Source: Mytilus californianus
Lineage: Eukaryota; Mollusca; Bivalvia; Mytilida; Mytilidae
Direction: 5' to 3'
Length of the DNA: 64,000 bases
Assembly: GCF_021869535.1 (NCBI RefSeq)
Contig: NW_026262690.1
Location: 62,814,995-62,878,994 of the forward strand
Position 1 is the first letter of the stretch, and every line of letters begins with the position of its first letter. Under the pieces are notes generated by a model that was given only the letters and a program-made list of their open reading frames with translations, searched no databases and was not told the DNA's origin. The position numbers and the translations under genes were made by a program. Shown piece after piece: positions 36,003-47,720 of this stretch.

Positions 36003-36564
36003 ATAATTTAACCGACAGCAGCAATCCCAGGCGAAACACAGGATTACACGAAACCCTTTGAGTATGTTTATATCACACATAACCATCTATGAAGATTTAT
36101 TATTGTATGTACTTGTCCATTAACGAAATTTGCGCATAAAAGGGGAGAAAACTAGATTAAGTCATAATAATCAAAAGAACGACACCATTGAAAATGTAGA
36201 CTTGCTTTTTTTGTATTTCGAAAGGTTTTGGATCTTTGGTCGATTGATTGTTTTACCCCACATCTCCTTTTAAACATATTTCATAGTAACAACTATTGGC
36301 CATTAGATTCCAAATCTACACACTGAATAAATTATACAACAAAAAATCAAGAAATTAGACTTTAAAGTACTAGTATGTTGCTATTGATGAGTTTTAGAAA
36401 TAGTATCTCTCTCTCAATAAATCGTTAGCTTCCGTCGGACATCTGCTGGGAGGTCCCTTGTCCTGTACCCGCTAGGGACCCTCAAACCCCTCGCCGAGGT
36501 CCGGGCGTACACTTAAAAATGGATTAGCTACGCCACTGTCAATAAAAGCTAGAACATTACATAC

Positions 36565-37330
36565 AAATGGTTTTTAGATGGTGACGTTACCTTGTCACCA
36601 TCTTATGGTGTTTATATATATCTCAACTTGTTCGATTCGCTCGTGTATGTAACAACGTATTTGATTTTAACGAAAGAAATCTCTGTATTACTGAAAAATT
36701 ATTACACCAGGGCTTTCCATATCACAAACTAGTCAAAACATTTACTAAATTTTATCATCGGTACAAGGACATCATTCGTAAATATAAATTAACATGCAGA
36801 CATCTTATACGTTCAGGTATTTCACATCCAATCTTTTATGGTTATATTCTACTCAAAGCACAAAAATGTCGACATTCACCTCAAAAGCTAACCAAACCCT
36901 TACAGTCAATTTCCTAATGCATGCAGAGTAAGAGTTTGGTTGGCTTGCCTGCCTTGCTTGCTTTGTTTGTAGTAATGTTTGCTCAAGCATTGTAATTAAG
37001 ATAGACATCTGCAAACAATATAAGTAGGCGGAGTTAAACCTGAATATAGGTAAATTTGATTAATTGATAGTGTCCAATCAAATTTAAGTATAAAGTATAC
37101 AAGTTTAACTCTGCCTTTATTAATTGTTTTCAGATGTCAATCTTAATTGCAATGCTTGAGAAAACATAATACAAACCTTTAACTTGCTAGCATTATGATA
37201 ACATCTGTAAACAGACTTATTCAGAAGCGATATAGTTACGATACTGTTGTCAGGTCATTAAAGATGGCATATTTTGGTATTAATATTGATTCACTCATAG
37301 GGTCTTTGCATCGGAAATAAACACATTTAT
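36565..37330 (+). pseudogene. Reverse-transcriptase C-terminal region, split by a MITE
   Basis: Without an ATG, the + strand reads FLDGDVTLSPSYGVYI, then after a 2-base shift SQLVRFARVCNNVFDFNERN, ITEKLLHQGF, FTKFYHRYKD and ISHPIFYGYILLKA up to TKPL (about 36900). A 311-bp MITE interrupts. The frame then resumes as NRLIQKRYSYDTVVRSLKMA and ends SLIGSLHRK, stop (37316-37318). I recall this as the C-terminal region of RT-containing predicted proteins widespread in mussels, corals and lancelets; its clade (Penelope-like or other) is unsure. The copy is 5'-truncated. Confidence 0.75.
36900..37210. mobile_element. Foldback MITE copy 1 (TTACAG...CTGTAA)
   Basis: Two long arms (each about 120 bp, with GGTTGGCTTGCCTGC, AATGTTTGCTCAAGCATTG, AGTAGGCGGAGTTAAA) face each other around a short AT centre. 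It sits inside the RT frame. Removing CAG...CTG plus one TA restores the coding sequence TKPLNRLIQ, which shows a TTAA target and a TA duplication. Confidence 0.85.
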
Positions 37331-37940
37331 TCTAAAAACCAGTTGTTGGCATGATACGGGTTATGTTCTTCTCATATATTTTATGATGGTATGATACTAA
37401 ACCCCTAACGGGAGGGATTGTGCTTGATTTTCATATGATGAAGACATAATCTTTCAACCAGTTAAATGAGGTCTGGAGCTGGCATGTCAGTAACTGCTAG
37501 TAGTCCTTTGTTAATTTATGTATCATTATCATTTTGCTTAGTTTCTTTTGTTACCTATTCTGACATCGGACTCGGACTTTTTCTAAACTGAGTTTTAGTG
37601 TGCGTATTTTTGTGTGTTTGTTTATTCTACATTGGCTAGAGGTATGGGAGGGTTGAGATCTTACAAAACATGTTTAATTAACCCCGCCGTATTTTTGCGC
37701 CTGTCCCAAGTCAGGAGCCTCTGGCCTTTGTTAGTCTTGTATGTTTTTGAATTTTAGTTCATTAATATGTTTTGGAGTTTAGTGTGACGTCCGTTTTCAT
37801 TGAACTAGTACACCTTTTTGTTTAGGGGCCAGCTGAAGCCAGCCTCCGAGTGTGGCATACGTAAGGCTGTTTTCTGCTCTTTGGTCGAGTTGTTGTCTCT
37901 TTGACACATTCCCCATTTCCGTTATCAATTTTACTTCAAC
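37331..37940 (+). mobile_element. 3' tail of the RT retroelement
   Basis: Directly follows the RT stop. Contains CTAACGGGAGGGATTGTGCT, GCGCCTGTCCCAAGTCAGGA, GGGGCCAGCTGAAG and ends near TTTGACACATTCCCCATTTC. This tail is a familiar dispersed repeat in mussel genomes and transcripts (recalled). Finding it joined to the RT frame here identifies it as that element's 3' UTR. Antisense or diverged pieces occur at 4045-4440 and 14040-14135. Confidence 0.75.
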
Positions 37941-38549
37941 TATTTCGGTTCTTAATAAAGTTCTACATCCTTGGCTTTCGAATAATGAATTCGGCTTTGA
38001 GTGTTCCTGGTGACGGTAAATCCAGAAATCTGCGGTTCGGACGAATGAAATCTGAGACGTGTTTTTTATTTTTTTTTTACAGCTTACCTCAAACTATCAA
38101 TTCACCAAGAACATGCAGCGCATGGCCAAAAGTATTTGTCACCTACGTTTCTTTGCTAAAAGATTTCTTATAAAATCACATTTAATAAAATATATTTTGA
38201 AGGCATTTATTGTTGGCAAGGATTTGTATCATGATCTATCATAGTGAGTAATGATCCAAATCCTTGTTGTTGGATTTTCACAAACAAGATGTTAAACAAT
38301 GTTAAAAGACACAGAATTGTCTAAGGTATATCTATTTATTTGTTCATAGTTTTGTCGTCAATTGTTTTTGTTTTCTCTAGAAATGAACAGGCATAATATA
38401 TTTTTTACAATTTATTAAATTTGGTTGAAAATAACGGGTGCCTATAAAATGCGAAACGAAACGAAACGAAAAACAAAACAAAACAAAACAAAATAAAAAT
38501 TAATCAAATATATATTATAACAACGAAATATTTGCTCTTTCCCGTTTAA
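37941..38549. other. Spacer with simple repeats
   Basis: A loose CAAGGATTTGTAT hairpin at 38218-38267 and an (AAACG)n/(AAAAC)n run at about 38450-38505. Frames at 37901-38244 have no recognisable product. Confidence 0.5.
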
Positions 38550-39239
38550 TTAACCGAATTTTCGAAGGAAATATCGGTTATTAAAATGGTGATGTACGGC
38601 GGGCGGCTGGGCGGATCTACGGGCGGCTGCCAAACAGTGTCAGCACAATAACATGAAAACGCTTTAACATTTTTTTTTCAAATTTAAATATGTTGTTTCC
38701 TGGGACTTAATGAAGGTCTAGTTCAATTTTCAAGATTTTAATATATCTCCTTTGTGAGTTATCGCCATTTTTAATATCCAAAAGTAGAATTTTTAAATAT
38801 TTTACTCTTGTTATCATGTTATGATTTGTCTTATCTCAGAATAAAAATTGGAGTGACAGATTTATTCGAAAATTATCTATTTCCTAAGTGGTAATGATTA
38901 CAAGCTATATCATAAGACATTTTGAAGATTATTACATTATTAATAATGTTAGAGTACTATGTTAAACAACCATAATTCTGTTCTATCAGATATTAGAAAT
39001 ATTTTAGCATATGATAATGAATTATTTTCATTATTAATTAGATCTTGGAAATATTTTAGCATTTGATAATCATTGGAGTGACAGATTTATTTGAAAATTT
39101 TCTGTTTTCTGATAAGATCTGTTGGACTGAATATATATATAGTTTGAAACTTACTAGTAGGACTGTATAAATGAAGTTTGGAATTTACTGTTCATTATTA
39201 GACATGTTGTAGATAATTAAGTGTCCGTTAATCATATAT

Positions 39240-40725
39240 ATTCTTACCCCTACCCCCCTTCAATTTGATAATGTGCTTTTATTTTGTAAACGGTCGAGAT
39301 CCCTACTCCTAAACCATATATATTCTTGTATGGGACAATAAAACAAATCAAATGAAATATTGGGATAGTCCTCGGGTTCACACCTACCCTCCTTTTTTTG
39401 AAAACTTTTTTGTAAATGTGCAAGCTCCCTGCCTTGAAACCATATATATTCTTGTATGTTACAAATCAAATGAAATAAAAGGTGAGTCCCCTGGGGTCAC
39501 CCCCAGCGTGTCTGTTTGATAACTTGTAAACGGTCGAGATCCCCACCCCTAAACCATATATATTTTTGTATTGGACAATAAAAGAAATCAAATGAAATAT
39601 AGGGGAAGTCCATTGTGGTAACCCCCACCCCCTTCTGTTTGAGAAATTGTAAACGGTTGAGATCCCCACCCCTAAACCATATTTATTCTTGTATTTGACA
39701 ATAAAACAAATCAAATAAAATTTAGGGGAAGTCCACGAGGGTAAACCCCATCCCCTTCTTTTTGAAAACTTGTAAACGGTTGAGATCCCCACCCCTAAAC
39801 CACATATAATCTTTTTTGGGACAATAAAACAAATGAAATGAAATTTAGGAGATGTCCCCTAGGGTAACCCCCACCCCTTTTTTTTGAAAACTTGTAAACA
39901 GTCAAGATCCCCATCCTGAAACCATTTTTCTTCTTGTATATTTACAGTAAAACAAATAAAATGAAATAAAAGTCGAGTCCCCTGGGGTCACCCCCACCTT
40001 TTTCCTGTTTAAGAACTTGTAAACGGTGAGATCCCCCACCCCTAAACCATATATATTCTTGTATGGGACAATAAAACAAATCAAATGTAATATAGGGAAA
40101 GTCCATTGGGGTAACCCCCACCCCCTTCTTTTTGATAGCTTGTAAACGGTCAAGATTCCCACCCAGAAACCAAATATATTCTTGTATGGGACAATATATC
40201 AAATCAAATGAAATATAGATGAAGTCCACGGGGGTAAATCCCAACCCCTTCTTTTTGAAAACTTGTAAACGGTTGAGATCCCCACCCCTAAACCATATAT
40301 ATTCTTGTATGGGACAATAAAACAAATCAAATGAAATTTAACGGAAGTCCACGGTGGTAAACCCCACCCCCTTCTTTTTGAAAACTTGTAAACGGTTGAG
40401 ATCCCCACCCCTAAACCATATATATTCTTGTATGGGACAATAAAACAAATCAATTGAAATTTAGGGGAAGTCCCCTGGGGTAACCCCCACCCCCTTTTTT
40501 TTGAAAACTTGTAAACAGTCAAGATCCCCACCGCGAAACCATATATATTCTTGTATGTTACAATAAAACAAATGAAATGAAATAAAAGGTGAGTTCCTTC
40601 GGGTCATTCCCACCTTCTTCCTGTTTAAGAACTTGTAAATGGTCGAGATCCCCGCCCCTAAACCATATATATCCTTGTATGGGATAAAAAAATAAATCAT
40701 ATGAAATAAAGGGCAGGTCCCCTGG
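39240..40725 (+). repeat. 120-bp satellite block 1
   Basis: About twelve units: AACTTGTAAACGGTCGAGAT, CCCCACCCCTAAACCATATA, TTCTTGTATGGGACAATAAA, ACAAATCAAATGAAAT, GGGGTCACCCCCACC. A unit of 40 codons keeps all frames open on the minus strand, giving spurious YKNIYGLGVGISTVYKFSK-type proteins. Confidence 0.9.
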
Positions 40726-41504
40726 GAAAATTAATCAGTTTGTGTGTGTTATATTTGAACATAAATTAAATATATATAGAGTTCTTTCAAGTGCTGAATC
40801 TGAACTTGTTTTTAATTAGATAATAATCTATTTTTATTATGAGATAAAGTTTTTGGCATTGATAGATAAGTTGCAGATCTGTATTATTTTTTGACACATG
40901 AAAGAAACAATATTAGCAACTATTAATTAAATTTGATTATAATGTGGAAATAGATATAACATCATATCTGATTTTAGAGAAATATTTTGCTGTTTTTTTA
41001 CTGGTTTATGGAAATAAGTTTGAGTTATTTGTTTTGAAAAGTGATGTGTTTAATTGATAGATATAAAATCATATCTAATTTTAGAGATTTATGAGTGGTT
41101 AAGTCATATATAATTTTAGAGAATTATTTTGGTGTTTTGTTATACTGGTTCATGGAAATAAATTTTAGTTATTGGCGAAATAGCATTGGTAAATTGTTTG
41201 AAACTTTTATGACTTGTCTTATCTCACAATAAAAATTGGAGTGACAGATTTATTTGAGAATTATCTATTTCCTAAGTGGTGATGATTATAAGCTATATTA
41301 TTAGACATTTTATTAATTATTAACTAGATCTGGGTTATATCTTAGCATATGATAATCATTGGAGTGACAGATTTATTTGAAAAATTTCTGTTTCCTGATA
41401 AGATCTGTAGGACTGTATATATAAAGTTTGAAATTTACTAATAGGACTGTATAAATTAAGTTTGAAATTTACTGTTCATTATTAGTCATTTTGTAAATAA
41501 TTAA

Positions 41505-43430
41505 GTCTCCCTAAACCATATTTATTCTTACCACCACCCCCTTCAATTTGAGAATGTGCTTTTATCTTGTAAACGGTCGAGATCCCCACCCCTAAACCAT
41601 ATATATTCTTGTATGGGACAATAAAACAAATCAAATGAAACATTGGGGGAGTCCCCGGGACCATCCCCACCCCCTTCTTTTTGAAAACTTGTAAACGGTC
41701 AAGATCCCCACCCTGAAACCATATATATTCTTGTATGGGACAATAAAACAAATCAAATGAAATTGAAGGGAAATCACCTGGGGTAATCCCCACCCCTCTT
41801 CTTTTTGAAAACTTGTAAATGGGCAAGATCCCCACCCTGAAACCATATATATTCTTGTATGGGACACTTTTAAACTTATCAAATGTAATATAAGGCGAGT
41901 CCCCTGGGGTCACCCCAACTCCGTCCTGTTTGAGAACTTGTAAACGGTCGAGATCCCCACAATAACACAAATATCAAATGAAAATATAGGGGAAGTCCAT
42001 GGGGGTCACCCCAACCCCCTTCTTTTTGAAAACTTCTTGAATGGGACAATAAAACAAATCAAATGAAATTGAGGGGAAGTCCCCTGGCCCGGGTAACCCC
42101 CACCCCCCTTTTTTTGAAAACGTGTAAACTGTCAAGATCCCCACCCCGAAACCCTATATATTCTTGTATGGGACAATGAAACTAATCAAATGAAACATTG
42201 GGGGAGTCCCCGGGACCATCCCCACCCCCTTCTTTTTGAAAACTTGTAAACGGTCAAGATCCCCACCCTGAAACCATATATATTCTTGTATGAGACAATA
42301 AAACAAATCAAATGAAATTGAAGGGAAATCCCCTGGGGTAACCCCCACCCCCCTTCTTTTTGAAAACTTGTAAATGGGCAAGATCCCCACCCTGATACCA
42401 TATATATTCTTGTATGGGACACTTTTAAACTTATCAAATGTAATATAAGGCGAGTCCCCTGGGGTCACCCCAACTCCGTCCTGTTTGAGAACTTGTAAAC
42501 GGTCGAGATCCCCACAATAACACAAATATCAAATGAAAATATAGGGGAAGTCCATGGGGGTCACCCCAACCCCCTTCTTTTTGAAAACTTCTTGAATGGG
42601 ACAATAAAACAAATCAAATGAAATTGAGGGGAAGTCCCCTGGGGTAACCCCCACCCCCCTTTTTTTGAAAACTTGTAAACTGTCAAGATCCCCACCCCGA
42701 AACCATATATATTCTTGTATGGGACAATAAAACAAATCAAATGAAATATAAGGCGAGTCCCCTGGGGTCACCCCCACCCCCTCCTGTTTGAGAACTTGTA
42801 AACGGTCGACATCCTTACCTCTAAACCATATATATTCTTGTATGGGACAATAAAACAAATCAAATGAAATATAGGTGAAGTCCAGGGGGGTCACCCCAAC
42901 CCACCTTTTTTTTTTAAACTTGTAAACGGTCAAGATCCCCACCCGAAACCATATATATTCTTGTATAGGACAATAAAACATATCAAATGAAATAAAAGGG
43001 ATTCCCTGGGGTCACCCCACCCCCTCCTGTTTGAGAACTTGTAAACGGTCGAGATTCCCACCCCTAATCCATATATATATTCTTGTATGGGACAATAAAA
43101 CAAATCAAATCAAATATAGGGAAAGTCTAGGGGGTAACCCCTACCCCCTCCTTTTTGATAACTTGTAAACGATCGAGATCCCCACCCCTAAACCATATAT
43201 ATTCTTGAATGGGACAATAAAACAAATCAAATGAAATTGAGGGAAAGTCCCCTGGGGTAACCCCCACCCCCTTCTTTTTGAAAACTTGTAAATGGTCAAG
43301 ATCCCCACTCCGAAACCATATATATTCTTGTATGGGACAATAAAACAAATCAAATGAAATATAAGGCGAGTCCCCTTGGGTCACCCCACCCCTCCCTGTT
43401 TAAGAACTTGTAAACGGTCGAATTTTCATT
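41505..43430 (+). repeat. 120-bp satellite block 2 with a 555-bp duplication
   Basis: Same unit as block 1, about sixteen copies. The stretch from about 41600 to 42150 is repeated 555 bp downstream with few changes, including an irregular truncated unit (AACTTCTTGAATGGGACAAT), which marks it as a recent segmental duplication within the array. Confidence 0.88.
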
Positions 43431-44279
43431 ATTAATAAGATAATACCACATTGAGGTCCAAAGGGTCCTAAGTTAAACTTTTGTTTAATTTCATCAAAAA
43501 TTGAATTCTTTGGTTCTTTGATATGCTGATTCTAACAATGTTTGAGTGTTAAATCATATCTAATTTTAGAGAACTTAGTCATCACTGGTTGTTGTTATTA
43601 TATTATTATTGATTATAATTTGAAAAATTGCATCATATCTTATTTTAGAGAACTATTTATCCAGTTTGAGTTATTTCCATTTGCCATGAAAATATTATGG
43701 ATAAAATTAACCTGTGTTTCATTTCAACATAAATTAAATATGTATATAGGGTTCCTTCAAATGCTGAATCTAAACTCTATTTAAATTTTAGATTTTTAGG
43801 CCCAGTTTTCAAGTTGGTTCAAATCAGGGTCCAAAATTAAACTTTGTTTGATTCAACAAAAATTGAATTTATGGGGTTCTTTGAAATGCTGAATCTAACC
43901 ATGTATTGAGAGATTTTGGATTGTGGGCTCCTTTATCAAATTGGTCCACATTGAGGTCCAAAGGATCCTAGATTAAACTTTTGTCTGGTTTCATCAAAAA
44001 TTGAATTCTTGGGGTTCTTTGATATGCTGATTCTAATATGTACTTAGATTTTGGATATTGGACCATAATAGGTATTTAAATGTCCAATTTCAAATATATC
44101 AGTTCTTTGACTACATTCATTTTGTGTCACAAACCTATGATGTGTCAAATGTTCAATCACAATCCAAATTCAGAGCTGTTTTAAATTTAAATGTAGTGTC
44201 CATACTTGCTCAACTGTTCAGGGTTCGACCTCTGCAGGAAAATCCGGTTTGCTGTCTCTCTGACAGCCTCTTGTTTTAT

Positions 44280-45479
44280 ACTGGTTTGATTAAGAAATAA
44301 AAAGAAAAACTGAACTATACAGAACCATTTGGATGATGCTAATGAAATAGTGTATAACGTCCAGTAGCAAATATTACATGCATTTTGGGACCAGAACTAG
44401 TTAAGATGTTTTGAATATGAACCCTGTTTGTACTAGACAGCCACAATGAGTTGGATTTTAAACGTGCTACTCCACAAAGCAATCGTGAGTCCGCAAAAAG
44501 ACAAATCACCCTACCAGGACACATTATTCCGACTACGAGCAGACCATTTATTGCTCTTGCTCCTAAATACTGCAAAATATAGTTGGGAAGCAGCAAATAC
44601 CAACCTTCAAGTCATGGCTTTGACATGGCCGAGTCATCAAACCAACGACCTTAAGCAATCAAGGCAAGTACGCCACTACGAGACCACTCAGGCTCAGTTA
44701 TAATTGGTTAGACCCATTCTTTTTGATAACACACTAATATTTTACGAGAGGCGGAAGGTATAAACGGATATTCGAGCTCATGAGTGGAAGACAAAAAACA
44801 AACAATACTCTACAAAACACAAAATGGAAAACTGAAGACTGAGCATCACGAACTTAATGTGAACTCATGCACCAAAGAGAGGGGGTGATATCATGTCTCT
44901 GATATCAGATTCTGCTCCACATATCACACCCGTCGTGTTATCAAGTACAAATTCGTTGATGTAACGATCAATTAGGAATAGAGGACGGAATTGTGGTTAC
45001 AACAATTGGATATTATCCGTCGTCATCTGTCACGGTAACAGATATTCCATAACGGCCAACCTTAATTAAATATATTCCTTCTATCTCTCTATACATCTTA
45101 ACTAATTCAAAAGATAAATATTATATATATTTTTTACACTAAGTATTTGCAGCGGTTTATTTTCAAATCTTTACTACAAAAAGGGATAGTTCCGATAAAT
45201 AAACATGACCATACATGTAGGTGCGGTATTCTCTGCTATCTCTACCTTTTTGGCGTTCCCTTTTTTCGTTCCTAGCTCTTCCTTACCCTTTTTTCTTTTA
45301 TTCGTTTTTTTGTCCCTTCGTCAGTAGTCACACTGTTTTCCTGGATATTACATCAACTCTTTGTTCTTGGATCTATTGAAATATTTTGGCTTCCAGCATC
45401 ACTGAAGATATACATTTATTGTCCGGCGAAGTGCATATCTGGTGCAGTAAAATTGGTACTCGCAATGTTATTATCATAG
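44280..45479. repeat. Intergenic DNA with dispersed mussel repeat (about 44740-45065)
   Basis: Phrases such as AAACTGAAGACTGAGCATCA, GGGGGTGATATCATGTC, ATCACACCCGTCGTGTT and AGATATTCCATAACGGCCAA belong to a repeat I recall as very common in Mytilus. Overlapping frames at 44339-44703 have no recognisable product. Pyrimidine-rich, unassigned sequence follows (45200-45470). Confidence 0.5.
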
Positions 45480-45773
45480 TTACATGTATGTCAGCAATGA
45501 TGTTATGGACGTCACTCAATCCACAGTTAAAATTTTCTATGTTCAGTGGACCGTGAAATTGGGGTCAAACTCTACTGATTTGGCACTAAAATTAGAAAGA
45601 TCATATCATACGGAACATGTGTACTAAGTTTCAAGTTGATTGGACTTCAACTTCACCAAAAACTACCTTGACAAAAAACTTTAACCTGAAGCGGGACAGA
45701 CGGACGAACGAACGAACGGATGCACAGACCGAAAAACATAATGCCCATCTACTATCGTAGGTGGGGCATAAAA
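45480..45773 (-). mobile_element. Family G 5' end (minus strand)
   Basis: On the minus strand it starts T-run, ATGCCCCACCTACGATAGTA then GATGGGCAT (imperfect hairpin), followed by GTTCGTTCGTTCGTCCGTC and body sequence. This matches the plan of families A-E with a different sequence. The downstream end was not found. Confidence 0.6.
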
Positions 45774-46051
45774 ATAACACTTGTGTTTATACAAGGACGC
45801 ATAAAGGATGTGTTGGACAGATTGTCACGATGGCAAATTCGTCGGAGGAATCAGTCCGTATAGCGATTTCATCAATGAACATCGCGAATTAATCCAAAAA
45901 TAGTTCGTATACCAAAATATCAATGAATTTAAAAAAATATATAATCAAACTAAACTCTGTGAAAAATTTTTGTATTTACAGTAATTAAGTAGTTTTTGAT
46001 CCACTATTTTTTTCTTAAAATGTCCTGTACCAAGTCAGGAAAATGGCCATT
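45774..46051. other. Spacer, nothing recognised
   Basis: AT-rich sequence between the G element start and the LINE tail. Confidence 0.4.
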
Positions 46052-47470
46052 GTTATAAAATCAAATCAAATCAAATAATTTTATTGGTGTAAATTCCAAT
46101 ACAGGAATGATACCAGCTGACATTTACAAAATACAAATACAAAAACAGACAAAAATAAACAAAAAACAAATATACAGAGATATGTTTTCTCAATGATAAG
46201 AGACACATATTTTATATCTACATTGCGTGAAGGTGTTATTCATACTATATTATCTCTTCAAGCTATTACAATAAGCTTTAATACTACAACAGTTCTTAAC
46301 AACATTATGTTTGCTTTAAATGAATGTTCGAATCATACATATCGCTTATTCCAGCTACACATACAGTACAAATGTCAGTATCATTACTTTTCAAAATGAA
46401 ACTAAATGTATCTTGTTCAGACATATTACAGCTCTTCTATAAAAGCATGCAAAGCAAACCTTTGATCAACTTGCTTGCTATGTTTGCTTGGATGTTTGCA
46501 AACAATAGGTAGGCGGAGTTTCAGTCTGTTTTGTATATACTGGAATTTGATTAGACAATAAAAATTGACTTGCAATGAAGTTAATGTTATTGTCCAATCA
46601 AATTCCAGTATATAGTAAACAGACTGAAACAGACTACCTACCTTTTGTTTTCAAACATCCAAACAAACATAGCAAGCAAGTTGATCAAAGGTTTGCTTTG
46701 CATGCTTTTATAGAAGAGCTGTAACAAAAGATGGAACTACATGTATATAATTAAATTACAAAAGAGTATATTTCTATTAAATTCTAACGCTTTACATTTA
46801 ATGAGGAAATGGAATTCATCTTCAATTCCATCCTTGCCGTGAAAGTGGACAAATTCTCTGTTCTGAAGGTGTTCTAGTATATCTACCAACTTCTATTAGT
46901 AATTTGCTATTACTAATTCTAATTTTTACCATTTTAGAAATAACATTTTTGTTAAGGTCCAGTAGGAGATATTTTTCTAATTCGTAATTATTTTAGCAAA
47001 TTTGATTTGAATCTTATTTGGACTAAAGTTTGCATAGTTTGACTCAATGGTAGTATTTTGTTTCACTAAACTAACACATGAATCAAAAAGCTTTAAATGT
47101 GGTAGTAAATTCATCTTTTCAGAATATAATAATTTTCTATACAAAAAATAGCTTTTAGATAACTGATCAATTGCTGTAGTAAAAGATTCAGATGGTTTAA
47201 AAATTATACCTAAATACTTGTATTCATCAGTCAGCTCTAGTAGTTTTCCATTATAATAGAAATTGTGTTTTTTAATAATTTTTCCTGTTTTATTGAATAT
47301 TGTAATCTTTGTTTTATTAAGATTAACAGATAGATTCCATTTATCACAAAACATATTTAATTTATCTAAAGCATTTTGCAGGCCAGATGCAGATTCTGAT
47401 ATTACTACTAAATCGTCTGCATAAAGAAGACAAGACACTTGTTTATCATCTAGGCATGATGGATATATTA
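46052..47470 (-). pseudogene. LINE with YADD reverse transcriptase, 5'-truncated, MITE-interrupted
   Basis: Minus strand: KQVSCLLYADDLVVISESAS (RT catalytic YADD), LNLNKTKITIF-like and EYKYLGIIFKPSESF in one 154-codon frame (47438-46977). It loses the region expected after LKLFDSCV, then ESNYANFSPNKIQIKFAK. Further on, LLIEVGRYTRTPSEQRICPL and IEDEFHFLIKC follow in broken frames (about 46900-46780). The 3' end at about 46052 carries AATAAAATTATTTGATTTG, with ATTTG repeats typical of LINE tails. A MITE (46426-46724) splits it. Homology stops at about 47470. It differs in sequence and tail from the LINE at 23265-31050. Confidence 0.82.
46426..46724. mobile_element. Foldback MITE copy 2 inside the LINE
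   Basis: TTACAGCTCTTCTATAAAAG at the left and its inverse at the right; arms of about 125 bp nearly perfectly complementary; centre AATAAAAATTGACTTGC. Flanks ATAT-TA and TA-ACAAAAG rejoin to an ATTAAC target, again TTAA. It is the best-paired copy of the three, so perhaps the youngest. Confidence 0.87.
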
Positions 47471-47474
47471 TAGT

Positions 47475-47720
47475 TTGTTTCTGTGTGTGTTACATTTTAA
47501 TGTTGTGTTTCTGTTGTGTCGTAGTTCTCCTCTTATATTTGATGTGTTTTCCTCAGTTTTAGTTTGGAACCCGGATTTGTTTTTTTCTCAATCGATTTAT
47601 GAATTTCGAACAGCGGTCTACTACTGTTGCCTTTATTTGAGTAATAAAATTTTCAAATTTTATAACCGATCCAGTCAGTCTCATCAGCCAAAATGTCTAA
47701 CAAAAAAGTTGAAATAAAAT
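47475..47720 (+). repeat. Retroelement-type 3' tail repeat
   Basis: GTTACATTTTAATGTTGTGT, GTAGTTCTCCTCTTATATTT, ATCGATTTATGAATTTCGAA and CTACTACTGTTGCCTTTATT are phrases of a repeat tail I recall from mussel transcripts. It abuts the 5' truncation point of the LINE at 46052-47470. No coding sequence. Confidence 0.5.

Larger units (their letters stand above)
32674..36538. mobile_element. hAT-like 3.9-kb element with a 5-bp TSD, carrying C and D elements
   Basis: Left end CAGGCGCGTAGCTA, right end TAGCTACGCCACTG (its inverse with two mismatches in 14). Both are flanked by TCAAT (32669-32673 and 36539-36543). CAG...CTG ends are typical of hAT elements, though the classic duplication is 8 bp. 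No transposase is seen: the interior is mostly a D-type fragment (32960-33665) and a family C element with a satellite (33690-36002). Inferred non-autonomous host for later insertions. Confidence 0.72.
38550..44279 (+). mobile_element. Family E Helentron-like element with long satellite arrays
   Basis: 5' end TAACCGAATTTTCGAAGGAA with ATATCGGTTA (hairpin), then GTACGGCGGGCGGCTGGGCGG. The body has a spacer (38820-39240), a 120-bp array (39240-40725), the spacer again (41210-41505), a second array block (41505-43430), and array 3 sequence with an A-like tail (43440-44235). The 3' end GGAAAATCCGGTT is the inverse of the 5' arm CGAATTTTC region, followed by the hairpin GCTGTCTCTCTGACAGC and TTGTTTTA. 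E thus shares its 3' body with A but has other termini. Confidence 0.75.

Noticed and set aside
39466..43384. Frames with FYCPIQEYIWFRGGDLDRLQ as a tandem-domain protein
   Set aside because: The 120-bp unit is exactly 40 codons, so any stop-free frame extends across the array.
44339..44703. Overlapping 85-codon frames on both strands
   Set aside because: Mutually antisense, no recognisable motif, next to a dispersed repeat.
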